64,000 nucleotides of DNA from NCBI RefSeq assembly GCF_019320115.1, contig NC_089581.1, positions 14,189,925 through 14,253,924 on the forward strand, read 5' to 3'. The stretch is from Miscanthus floridulus. Its lineage: Eukaryota > Streptophyta > Magnoliopsida > Poales > Poaceae. The notes beneath the pieces were generated by a model, which worked only from the letters and a program-made list of their open reading frames with translations, was not told the DNA's origin and made no database searches. Position numbers and translations under genes: made by a program. Of this stretch, positions 35,654-46,526 are shown piece after piece (position 1 is the first letter of the stretch; each line of letters opens with the position of its first letter).

Positions 35654-37410
35654 ATGGCATCAGTGCATCAATCTTGATGCAGCTAGTGGACATCAGTGCA
35701 TTAATTAGAATAACGAACATGGTGTTACCGGCCGTTTTATTTTCGACGAGAGTGAGACGGGCAACAACAGGGAGTCCACACGAGTTTACAAATATGCGTC
35801 GCGCACTTGCGGCTTGCGCTACCGGTCGTTGGTTCGTTGGGTTCCTGCTGGCCAGGGCTGCCTCTGCTGGTGGGAACTTGGAATTGGACTGGTGACGTGA
35901 GCCAGCGGCTCTCCTTGATCCAGCCGTGAGTGATTTGTGGGTCAAGACGTCAAGAAATTTGAAGTGATCGATGTGGATTCCTACGGTAGCCACGGAATCT
36001 CTTGGCTTGCAGTACGTAGAGAGATCATTGGGTCTCTCTTATCCTTGGAGAGATTGGCATCGGCCATTTCGTGGATACAAATTAAAGTGCCTAGGTGTCG
36101 TTTGGGATTTAGTAATTTATTGGCAAATATGCCCATACGTTGTAATGTGAGAAAAAAGTACCAAACATTTAAGAACCAAGGACCGAAATAATACATATCT
36201 CTTTATATTTTACTCTTTGTATAAAATTTCGTATAGAATTGTGCTTGAAAAGATATTTGTAATTAAACTGAACAACTAACTTCAGATTTCAGTCCACAGT
36301 TTGATTGATTGAACCATATCGACTGGGCAATATTGTAACAATAAGATACGTTTTATTTCTAATTAGAATTGTACCAATAGTTTGGTGATGAAGAAATATA
36401 TTTACTAAAGAAGAGGTCAAGGGCTTAAAGGTGTATAGTATTATTATATTTATTATTATATTATTATTGATATTTATGGGGACCGACTAAATTAGAACCG
36501 GAAGTTGAAAACTTACGATTCAAGTGGATGCTTATAAAGCTTGAAAAAAGAACGGACGAAACCAGTTCGAACAGAGACGCGCAAAAAAAAGAGCATATGT
36601 GATTTGGATTGTTTTGCTTATTATGGATTGATTCTAAGCTAAAATGCACCTGGAGGAGGACCCCTCGGTCTCTTGCCGGGCACCAACGCCAAAGCATCGT
36701 GGTAGGGCTGGTCTCTTTGCCAGGCACGAACTTCAGATTGTGGACGTATTATGTTATGGAAAAATAAAAGGCCAAGTTGAAAGAAACATTTTGCCTCTTT
36801 ATTATTAGGTATTGGTATAGGTATAGATATCTCTTTCTTTGAATTTATTTATTCTATTTCTTTAGCTTACAATGTGTTTACAAAAAATAATTGCACTGTA
36901 CTGTGCAAAAGATTTTGAGAGGCGACGGTTAAAACAGTTAACTTGGGTGGTTTTAGAAATCTCTATCGTGCCATGTAAAAAAATCTAGTCTTTTTTATGT
37001 CATGCTCCCAACCGTCATTGGATCGAAAATCGGTTTCCAAGGACAATTGTGTTAAGCCAACAACAATCAATTTACGGATATAATTTATAGAAACTCCTAC
37101 AAATAAACTCCTAGGGACGACTTGTTTAATGAACCCTCCATAGTTATACTTTTAAAGTTTTCAATATTTCCTGTTCTATTTGGATTTTGCATTCTCTCAC
37201 TATTTTTTATGTATATATTTTTCCACGCTGAGGATACCCTCATTTACGTTCCGATAAACAGAAATACAAGCGTATGATGTAACAGAAGTGCAGACAGAAA
37301 ATAGATACCACCTCCACCATATCTGCACTCTGTCTTAGAGTTAGATATAGAACTAAAAAGTTTAGAACCCATGCCTATTGAGGATAACAGAAAGAGTACT
37401 ACATGCCTGC
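35654..37410. other. intergenic DNA with no recognised gene
   Basis: Mostly AT-rich. Short frames here have no protein-like pattern. Around 36900-37170 the sequence resembles degraded subterminal DNA of a CACTA element, but no terminus is visible. Confidence 0.4.
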
Positions 37411-37412
37411 TA

Positions 37413-37649
37413 TTTCCGTCCCAAAAAAATAATGTTCTAGAATTCAAAATTTATCCCGATGTTCTAGGATTCAAACCTCATGTATGCATAATCTAGCGCG
37501 TTAATCCCGTGCATGCATGATTAAATGAAAATATATTTTCTTTATCTTGTACATGCAACTCAACTAATTAAAGGTACATGCGTCTTTTTCATCCACACTT
37601 AATCTGTCCGAAATTTTCTAAAACATTATTTTGTTTTGAAGGGAGGGAG
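37413..37649 (+). mobile_element. Stowaway-like MITE
   Basis: The left end contains TCCGTCCCAAAAAAATAATGTT and the right end AACATTATTTTG...GGGAGGGAG, pairing as the Stowaway terminal repeat (CTCCCTCCGTCC type), with a TA on each side (37411-37412, 37650-37651). The left outer bases are degraded. Length 237 bp. Confidence 0.65.
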
Positions 37650-38973
37650 TACCTTCCAGACCAACCCGAACAAGCCACACAGAAAAGCAACACAGAGCTG
37701 AGAAAAAACAGACTACTGAAATCCATCCTCCCTATTTTTTTTTATTTATCTACCATTAACCTTTATTCCCGTATACCAAAACTGCTCAGCGGCCACGCCG
37801 CCCGTTACTGTTCTATGATACTGTAGCGATCGGTTTTCCTTTTGGCTTTTCCCCCTCCCTTCTTCCCCACGAAGAAAAGGCTCCGCCCGCGCCGGCCCTC
37901 TCCGCTGCCCCACCTGTCCTAGGTGCCGGCCCTCGCGAGGCCGCACTGCCGAGCGGCCACCGTGCCCCCTCACCCCTCCCCGACGCCACGATGCCGTCGA
38001 AGCCGCGATGCCGCAGCTCCGCCCTCTCCGGCTCGGCTTGCGCTCCACCCCTCCCTCTTTCCGGCTTTGGCGGCACGAGGTCATTCCATGCCACCACGGG
38101 ACTCCGACGTGGCCAAACCCTAGCGGCGCAGCCCGGCACCATCACGCCCGCGCCGGCTTCCCTGTCGCCTCGGCGGGCCACCGCGCCATTGTTGGCTTCA
38201 CGGCGGACTCCCGCACCGGACGCGGCAGGTAAGGACGCCCTTCGTTTTTGGCCTCGCCTGCCCCTGCTCGTGTACATATCTCCTGCGGATGAATCTTCGT
38301 GATCCGTTCCTCTCGCTGCTGCAGAAGAAGGGCGGTGCCGGAAAGAGCGGCCGCCACAGCCACCCCGGTACCTCACTGTGAATGTTAACATAGCATTTCA
38401 ATTTAGATCTGCTTAATTGGCATGACTCGATATTATTTTACTGTGCCTTATTTCGGGTCAATTCTATTTACACAAATTGCATAACATTATCCAATGTGTT
38501 CGTCAAAACAGGCTAAAGTAGGCTCACATTCTGTGCTATGTGATTTTCTTACTGTAGTACTCACCTTCAAGCATTATTTACTGGGACAGTGGTCATGGAA
38601 ATATTTTAAATGAGTGCCAGATTTCGGTCCACGTCCAATGTGACCTGACATGCAACAACATGGAAGCTATTTCCTTACCTTTATATGATGACATTTTGAT
38701 GTCCTTATTGCTCGACATCTATATGCAATTATTCTATGAGCACATTTTGTTAACTTGCCATTGTGTACTATGATTTGGAAAATGCAGATTATTTCTGTCC
38801 GGGCTGTAAATCAAACGTACAACAGCTCCACCAAATGAAAAAATGAATACTTCCAACGGTTCAGAGTAAGTTATTTAGTGCTCCCTGACCTATGGATTGC
38901 AAGCTACTTGAGTCACTAAGCGGTTCCATATGTAATATACGTCTATTCCGGCAATAGTTAATGTGCATTTTCA

Positions 38974-39332
38974 GATTAAGAGGACACCCTTCCATGTGTG
39001 GATGCTTCACGGTCCTCTCCTTCCTTTCTGCTCTAGGTAATAGCTCCGAAACCTGCTTCCTTTGCCCAGGTTGTTGGGGTCAGTGTACGCATGTTTTTTC
39101 TTTTCTTCTATTGCCCTCCGCTTTCCCAAATTGAACTGCAAATCTTTGCCCTGCACATTTGTGAGCTAATAATGATTTCTACAAATTCATCGAACAGGTG
39201 TGGTCCAGTTGCAGCCTGCAGTGTGCCTGCTGGGGGTTCAATGTACGCATTCTTTTGACTTCTCTGTTCTTTTGTGCTCTTATGAGGTTTTAAGATTAAG
39301 AGGATACCCTTCCATGTGTCAATGTTTCACAG
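38974..39332 (+). repeat. direct repeats inside the Helitron
   Basis: A GATTAAGAGGA(C/T)ACCCTTCCATGTGT block occurs at 38974 and again at 39294. A GGGG(T)TCA(G/A)TGTACGCAT block occurs near 39075 and 39235. They suggest an internal duplication of captured sequence. Confidence 0.6.
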
Positions 39333-39685
39333 CTCCGACTGGACATCTGTATGTATCTAGAGTTCTTTGATATTCAATCAGTACAAATTACTTCTGTGGT
39401 ATATTTTGCTTCCTTATCTTATACTGCCATTTTGGCATGCCTTTGTTATGTTAAATAAAAAGAATGGCTACATGTTGGTCAAATAAATGTTCTAATAACC
39501 TTTACCAGATCCTTTCCCAATCAATGTCATGTCTTTCTTTTGCCCAGGCCTTCAAAGTTTTATGTAACCAGTGCAAAATATACGCAAGGATCCTCTAAAT
39601 GGCTCTGTTTGTTCAGACAAGAGTTGTTGGTCATGTTGAATCTATTCAAACCGGAACCTATTTAGTTTTGTTTGATTCCATTCCT

Positions 39686-39850
39686 GAAGGACGGGCTTGG
39701 TGCAAGCGGTAGAGTCTTACCGCCTGTGACCGGAAGGTCCCGGGTTCGAGTCGTGGTCTCCTCGCATTGCACAGGCGAGGGTAAGGCTTGCCACTGACAC
39801 CCTTCCCTAGACCCCGCACAGAGCGGGAGCTCTCTGCACTGGGTACGCCC
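39686..39850 (+). mobile_element. Au SINE (tRNA-derived)
   Basis: Begins GAAGGACGGGCTTGGTGCAA, carries an A box (TGGTGCAAGCGG) and a B box (GGGTTCGAGTC) of the pol III promoter, and ends with GGGTACGCCC followed by a TTG tail, the signature of Poaceae Au SINEs. It is flanked by a perfect 14-bp target duplication TTGATTCCATTCCT at 39672-39685 and 39851-39864, so both ends are exact. Inserted inside the Helitron, hence after the Helitron body was formed. Confidence 0.93.
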
Positions 39851-41519
39851 TTGATTCCATTCCTACAGTTTCATTTACCTCTTTTTGGCATGATGGACCA
39901 CTTGATGACTAACATTTGCATAGTACAAAGTTACATTGTGAAGGAGTTGTTACCCCTTTCAGAACAAGATGCAGCCTTTCATTTCCTCTTTTCCCCTCCT
40001 TCCACTTTATACACTTTATTTTTACATTCATGGACATGCATCGCTCATGACACAATTTTGAATTACAACATTCTAAATTCCAAAAGGCAAGGTATATGTT
40101 TACTTTCAGTTGTGTTCAGAGTTTCCTTAAGAAAGTAGCTGGACACATCTGGTCTACATCCTATGAATATTGTTAGGAGTTTCCTGCTTATATGAACATA
40201 TGAATTAGACTGTACCTTTATTGCCTTACTCCAAACTCGAGAGCCTTATGCCCTTATGATCTTGCCCATGGTGCCGAGAAGGCCTGCACCATGGTACTCC
40301 CATGATATTTGACATGTTTTCCACACATTACCTTAGTTTTATCTGCTTTTTTGTGACTTCCTCTCCTCTATGCTTCTTCGCTATAATTTTCCGCCTCTGA
40401 TTCGTGCATGCATTCCATATGGGTTCGTAGACCCCACCCCCACCCCCACGAAAGACTCTGTAACGAAGAGCTAGATTTGGTGTCACACTAATGTTAGATG
40501 CAGGCCATGATTCTTTTTTCCCACGAACAAAATATGTATGCTCTCTAATAATCTATGCATTTTTTTCATTGGTCTACATGAAGTGTTCAGCACAGTAGGT
40601 CCACGACCAATATAGGTATAGCTGTATATGTGTTCATTCTTTGACCGTCAATGCACAAATTGGTCCTTATTCCCTAACATTGACCCATGCATGCTTTCTC
40701 CATATGCTATTCTTGGTATTTTTTTTATTCCTCATCTGATGCTTCATGCTTGCAACATATATGTGTACAGCTCTTCTATAAGGCCTACTAGGAATTACTG
40801 ATTCGTTTACACTAATTTCTTACTGGTTGCAACAAAACTTAATAGATCTAATGCACCATGTGCCAATTGCTCATTATGTTCTCTTCCTAAGATGCTGCTT
40901 CAAAATATCCATCCATTCCTGCTTACTTAGAGTTACACTATTTCTGATGTACATAGCCAGCTACAGATTTTCTGACTCTACATGCTAATCTCGTTCATTC
41001 ATTGACATGTTCAGCTATGGACGCAGACAACTTTCTACTTAGGGAATCTGCGATGACCAGAATACCGAGAAGACAGTAATATTCATTAGCTCCAATTAAG
41101 GCATATTGGCTTCATAGTTTTGACCATGACGCTGCCAGCCAAATATTACTATGAATTCAGTTTTGGTTGTTGTAGTTGAATATATATTTGAAATGGTACA
41201 TGTTGTTCCTTGCTTGGGCTTCCAATCTCTGTAAGAACTACCGAACGGTCTCCTTATGTTTTACTGTTCTTTCCAATTCAGGTGGTCAACACCTCTCATG
41301 TCTCTGTTCTTTGCTACTCTTTTATATAAGAGCATGGGAGCTGCAAGACCTTAGTTTGTCGATTTATGAGGCAGCAACTATGCATGCTCAATTATTTCTC
41401 ATGTTCAATTACTACCTGCGATCACATAGACATCACTTTGAAAATAATGGAACACTATTTATTCCTATTTTCTATGGTATTCTTGCCCCGCGCAATGCGC
41501 GGGGGGACTGACTAGTTAT

Positions 41520-41809
41520 GTACATGTTTATAGCTCAGTCCACTGTTTTAGTATTTCAAAGTCACGCAACTTAGATCGACCGCAGTAGCAGGTTGAGTTA
41601 TACATACAACTATAGAAAAACACTAACTATTAATGGAAGAATCATTCCAGTCCATACTAGAAGCTTTGGCCCTGTTTGCTCGGAGAAATTCTGTAGGAAT
41701 CTGGAGAAATTTATGAGAGGAAAACACTGTTCCGGATGAAAAAAGAAGCGGATCAAGCCGGGTTTGAGGGAGAAATACTAAAACAGTGGACTGAGCTATA
41801 AACATGTAC
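41520..41809 (+). mobile_element. 290-bp element with perfect 38-bp terminal inverted repeats
   Basis: 41520-41557 and 41772-41809 are exact reverse complements over 38 bases (outer end GTACATGTTTATAGC). TAT flanks each side, a possible 3-bp target duplication. The interior (about 41671-41755) resembles a degraded MITE with a GGCCCTGTTTGCTCGG-type end. It starts five bases after the Helitron end. The superfamily is not identified. Confidence 0.65.
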
Positions 41810-41976
41810 TATTCGAGCAATCGAATTCATTGAAGATCCCAATCGCTGCCATTTAGGCCAAGAGTAGTGGTAGCGCCACTGGAGTTGCATGAACAGAGGA
41901 GGATGTTGTGGCCGTGTGGGTGGTGGAAGTGGCGGCGGTAGCGTTGAAAGGTAGCAAGAGTATACTCACTATTATT

Positions 41977-42113
41977 GTTCCGTTCGGCTGGTAGAATTTT
42001 AGCTAAAATTAACTAAAAAACATTGTTCTGACTGAATTATTGTGATAGAAAAACACTGTTCCAGCTGAAAAAAGAAGCCGAACAAACCAAATATGAAGTA
42101 AGCCGAACGGGGC
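41977..42113 (+). mobile_element. short MITE with CCGTTCGGCT ends
   Basis: Left GTTCCGTTCGGCT and right AGCCGAACGGGGCC are inverted repeats; length about 137 bp. Interior motifs (ACACTGTTCCAGCTG, AAAAAAGAAGC) also occur in the neighbouring 290-bp element, so the two are related. Confidence 0.6.
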
Positions 42114-42734
42114 CTATAGGAAGCACTTTTAGAGAAGGATATTTTCCATTAATAAACAGACACTCTAACCACTTATATTGAGTGGTCTCTGTTAATGACT
42201 ATATATAAAGGTGGTCAGCATGTGTGTCTCTGTAAATCAATTAACATAGATAGATACCTTAAGAATGAAGTCCATCTCTAGAAACTCACAACTTACAGCT
42301 CACATTACATCTTTCTACCACTGCACTACATACTCTTTTGTGAGTATATGTATGATGCTATCTTTTTATATCAACATTTAGTATTGTTATATTAAATATT
42401 TTAGCTGCTAAATGAATCCAAATGAAAAAAATTTCATCTACAAAGTTTTAAATCTTGTCAAGTACTACAACTTTGGTATATGGCGTGTCTCTATCTGAGA
42501 TTGTTAGAAAATTTCAAAAAATGAATCTCAAAATATGTGAATTTAAAATAAAATGTTTGCGACTCCAAACAACGTCAAATCAAAAATTTATCAACAATAA
42601 ACTTGTAGATTAGGTCGGTCATTACAACTTTGGTATTAACCATGTGAACATTCAAGACCATTTGAAAATTCTAAATCTGATTTTCAAATCTAAAAACTTA
42701 AAACACATATTTTGGACTACAACTCAAATGAAAA

Positions 42735-44023
42735 CGATAATGATATACGGTGGGCATCTGTCCCATCCGGACGGACCCACACACGAACGGCTACGGAACG
42801 CCCAACTAACCCCACCCGTGCCGCACGCTGCTCCTACCGCTGGCTCCCACACTCATCCTTATCCTCTCGACCGCCCACTCCCGCAATGCTCGCGCGCTCC
42901 TCCGGTTCTACTGCTGCCCCGCCCGCGTGCCGGGACGGACGCCGCGCGCCACCTCGCTGTCGCCCTGCCAGCTCATCGGCACTCCCTCCCCCCTCTTCAA
43001 CCTCCATGCGACCCTGTGCTCCCAACCGTCGCTCCCCCCACCGGAGACGAGGACGACAGCGGCGGCTTCGACGAGGTAGGCCGGTCCTTCTCTTGATCTG
43101 AGCCCTCCTCTTCCTCCTCCTTTGGATCTGAGCCCTCCTCCTCCTCCTCCTCCTCCTCCTCCTCTGGATCTGAGGGATGCGGTGATGGCTAGGGTTCTGG
43201 TGAGCTCTAGGGTCCTATTCCCTCCTCCCTTCGGGCGAGCTCAAAGGTGATGGGCCAGGGCTAGAGTAGCCTACACCTCGAACCCATCCCCTTGCTATTT
43301 GTACGTCCTTTTTTTACTGTTTCTCCATGTTGCAAAGGTTTTTTTTTGTTATCTTGCAACAGATGATTTTCGAATGTTGCTATAGGATTTTTGGGTTGTT
43401 GCAATAGATGATTTTTGAATGTTTGCATTCCCATGTTTCATGGTTTGATTTTTGTGATGTTGCAGTACTACTATTTGAGATGTTACATTACATATTTTTC
43501 AATGTTGCAGCACATAATTTTTGATGTTGCAGTATATAATTTTTGATGTTGTAGCACATATTTTTCAATGTTGCGGTACATATTTTTTGATGTTGTGGTA
43601 CATATTTTTTGATGTTACAGTACATGTTTTTTTTCGATGTTGTAGTACATGTTTTGCGATGTTTTAGTACATATTTTTCGATGTTGCAGTACACATGTGT
43701 TTTCGATGTTGCACTACATATTTTTTTTCCATTGTAGTATTCATATTCTTGATGTTACAACACTATAGTTTTTCCATATATTTTGCAATGTTGCAACTTC
43801 AGTGTTTTCGTCTTCTTGGGACAGGGGTGGCGCGGTGGAGAAACGGGGTGATGCAGGGGCGGGCGGGATCCTTCTATTCCCGCCAGGGGGGGGGGTGTTT
43901 GGGAAGGGAGCGGTGTTCGTTCTATTCCTGCGCGGGGGGGGGGGGGGGGGGGACGGGTTTTGGGAAGGGTGCGCGCGCTTCGGACGCGTCTCGCGTGTCG
44001 GACATCTGGGCCTAGGATTACCG
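42735..44023 (+). mobile_element. MULE with GC-rich cargo and minisatellite
   Basis: Left end CGATAATGATATACGG and right end (reverse) CGGTAATCCTAGGCCC are imperfect inverted repeats. Both continue into a CATCTGTCC / CAGATGTCC segment. They are flanked by AAATGAAAA (42726-42734) and GAATGAAAA (44024-44032), a 9-bp duplication with one mismatch. Cargo at 42770-43300 is GC-rich and looks like a 5' gene end with a (CTC)n tract near 43135-43162. Then comes a TGTTGCA minisatellite and G-runs near 43885-43895 and 43937-43951. No transposase is present. Confidence 0.65.
43450..43790 (+). repeat. minisatellite of GATGTTGCAGTACATATTTTT units
   Basis: About eleven irregular units of 25-32 bp sharing ATGTTGCA(G) and ACATATTTTT. 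The same theme, inverted, occurs in the second MULE at 46770-47115. Confidence 0.8.
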
Positions 44024-44598
44024 GAATGAAAAACTTTTCACTATAGGTTATATATGTCAACATCTACGGTTGTTTGAAAATTTGAATTTAAATTTCAATG
44101 TCCCGATCACTTAAAAACAAACATTTTGGGACTCTAAATAATTTTAAATAAAAGCCTCTCGACTACAAAGTTTGATCACATCGAGATCTATAGTTTTGAT
44201 ATAAAGTTCATATTCATCCAATTTCATATGAAATAGTTATGAATTACTTTTTTTATGAAACTATTTATAAAGGTTGTGCCTTTTATGATGATAGTCTCTA
44301 TTTTGATTTCTAGAGACGGATGCTATAGAATGTTTATATCTCTGTTAATAGTCATTTACAGCCTATTAAATAGTTTGACTAACAGAGCCGATCACCTTAG
44401 GATGGCCCGCTTCTAAAAAGTGATTAACAAAGGTGAGTGTTTGCTGGAAGTTGCAAGACCACCTACAGAGGCGGTCACTAGACGTGCCTATCTCTGTTAA
44501 TCAGAGAGATTGTCTTCTAAAATCTTTTTTTATAGTGTCTTGCAGCTTTGTGTAGGAACCACTAGAAAATACTGAAGGTGAATTAGCATTGCAACAAG

Positions 44599-44850
44599 CA
44601 CTACCACAAAAAGATTTTAAGAGACCAGTGTCTCGATTAACAGAGCCAGAAAAAAAGTAAGACGGTCCCCCAAAAATAACCCATGATTAGCAGAGATGGT
44701 CATACCATTTTTGAAGACACCATGTCTCTAAAAATCATATTAACATAGGCGAATTGAATCCCCTAAAAGATTCTTCTATGAAAATAGGCTCTATTTTTAG
44801 AGGCACGCCTCTTAAGAGGTCCGCTTCTATTAATATGGTGGAGGCCTAGC
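44599..44850 (+). mobile_element. left terminus of another CACTA-like element
   Basis: Starts CACTACCACAAAAAGATTTT at 44599 and carries ATTAACAGAG and GTCTCTAAAAA motifs to about 44830. It is only 61 bp from the right end of the preceding element and resembles it. I did not find its right terminus before 45230; sequence from about 44885 (TATATATGC then an AGGGTTTTGACC leader) looks like a captured promoter and 5' gene end. Confidence 0.5.
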
Positions 44851-45351
44851 TAGGCTCTTAAAAATCATGCCCCATTCCTCTCTACTAGGCCTATATATGC
44901 AACGTCTTAGGGTTTTGACCCCATCCACAGTTGTTCTGATCCCTTCTCGCTCTCCCCTCTCTGAAATCCTCTCCAATCCCGGCTGCCATCGATCCCATTT
45001 GTGGCCCGGGAGGCCTCCATTCTCTTCCTTCTCTTCCTCCTCGTGAGCAGTGGCACCTACTGGAGCAGGCAACCAAACATCATATCTGCTAGGACAGGCT
45101 AAGACAAGACAACCATCCAATACAATGGCCTGTTGGACATCTCTAGCATGGCTCCCATGGCCCTGCATGCCTAGAGAAAGCCAGCCTCTGCCGAGAAAGC
45201 AACCAAACGCGCTTATAGTGCATATTTAAGTGTATAGAAAAATCTATATATCTAGATAACGAAAACGTCTTATAATTTAGAACGGAGCGAGTACTTCTGT
45301 AGCTGAAACAAACAAACCCTAAATTTCTCGATACACGGTTAACCTCCTTTA

Positions 45352-45640
45352 GAGCATCTCCAAAAGAGCCATTCTAAATCTCACTCTCCAAATCATCATT
45401 TGGAGAGTTATTTGTATAAAAATCGTTTTCTATATCTTTTGACACTTTAACAGTTTTTCTATATCTCATGCGCACTCTAGAGAGCCATTCTCGTCTTTTA
45501 TTTTTTACTAGCAAAAAATCCGGAATAGAATGTGACTATATTTTGATAGCATTTAGAAAAGCTGTTGGAGAGTAATTTTCATCCGAGTCTCTATTCCTAG
45601 CATTTAGGAAGAATATATAGAGTCTCTTGGAGTTGCTTTT
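45352..45640 (+). mobile_element. MITE with GAGCATCTCCAA ends
   Basis: Left GAGCATCTCCAAAAGAG and right CTCTTGGAGTTGCTTTT are imperfect inverted repeats; 289 bp. The internal segment AAATCCGGAATAGA recurs at about 48870 in a diverged second copy. Ends of this type are common in grasses; the superfamily is uncertain. Confidence 0.6.
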
Positions 45641-46517
45641 GGATGGAAAGTGTTTACTTTTATGCAGTTGATAGTAGTAGCTAATTAAAACATAAGTATG
45701 CTGGAGAAATTGGATATGGATGCAACCGTCGCTGTATTGATCCTTGCATTATTGGTGTTGATAATATACATGTACACGGAGTGTTCGGTCGATCAAAGAA
45801 CTAACTAACCTATCTAGAAGTCAGGAGACTACATGGACAAGCACAGAAGCAGCTGACATATATCGCTAACAGATCCAACGCCTCAGGGACTATATACGTC
45901 ACCAGACTTCAGCAAATGGTTCCCATGCATGCATGACTCCACCCAATGGGATTTCAGTTTTCTACAGCTGATAGGATCCACGCACGTCGGTGTCGCGGGA
46001 TCTCCGTTTGTATATGCAAGGCATGACCAGCTCGACGGGAGTAGCTAATAATGCATTTTACAACTGAATCCGGGCGAGAATCGTCAACACATATGGGGCC
46101 TCCCCGGTGTCCATTACCCACACTCCAATATGAGATTCCGTTTGGGCTCCTGTCACTGCCTAGCTAGCTGCTGCGTGCCACTCGTTCCCTCTTTCAAACA
46201 GTCCCCACGATACCGACCCAACTCAGAAGCGATGCCCCTCTCTCACCCGTATGTGCTTCCGTTTAAAATAAAATAAGAAATCCTACCTGATAGGTTTTCT
46301 TCTTCTGTTTGATATATCATCTACAAGTAGGTAAGCGCTCGAATAGATTAGAACCTTTAACTTTTAAATAAGAGAAAAAAAATCCAAGATATCTCGCATA
46401 TATGTCCTTCCATGCATGGTTTTGGCCACTGCGACGGTCATTCATTAACGTGTGATCCTCTCCCTTCTCACGTGAGCCATACTTAAATGTGTTCGCATAA
46501 CGCATCACAATTTGAAC
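45641..46517. other. intergenic DNA, nothing recognised
   Basis: No credible coding frame, RNA gene or transposon end. Confidence 0.4.
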
Positions 46518-46526
46518 ATGTTATTA

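Larger units (their letters stand above)
37749..41515 (+). mobile_element. Helitron, non-autonomous
   Basis: The 3' end is diagnostic: CCCCGCGC-AAT-GCGCGGGG forms a perfect 8-bp stem at 41486-41504, followed 7 bases later by CTAG (41512-41515) and a flanking T. The 5' end is proposed at TCTACCATTAACC (37749) after an A, giving insertion between A and T; this end is less certain. Inside is a GC-rich block (37780-38370) that looks like a captured 5' gene end. There is also a short exon-like piece (DYFCPGCKSNVQQLHQMKK after an AG at about 38787), internal direct repeats and a SINE. No Rep/helicase is present. Confidence 0.7.
42124..44537 (+). mobile_element. CACTA-like element (right end clear, left end probable)
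   Basis: The right end reads AAAATCTTTTTTTATAGTG at 44537, a CACTA terminus, preceded by subterminal TCTCTGTTAAT/ATTAACAGAG motifs at 44330-44510. The same motif theme appears at 42160-42240 after a possible degraded left end CACTTTTAGAGAAGG at 42124. Sequence near 42480-42700 and 44050-44250 has the CAAATTTGAAAA / ACAACTTTGGTAT style found near grass CACTA ends. No matching 3-bp target duplication was seen. It contains a MULE. Confidence 0.5.

Noticed and set aside
39691..39765. Free tRNA gene, suggested by A and B box sequences
   Set aside because: No tRNA 3' half or acceptor pairing; the sequence continues as an Au SINE with target duplications.
42834..43101. Pro/Arg-rich ORFs in the first MULE as genes
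   Set aside because: Overlapping frames in GC-rich cargo, no domain, no stop/start logic; treated as captured leader DNA.
45050..45230. Right terminus of the second CACTA-like element at TATAGTG near 45220
   Set aside because: The preceding bases do not pair with its left end CACTACCACAAAAAG.
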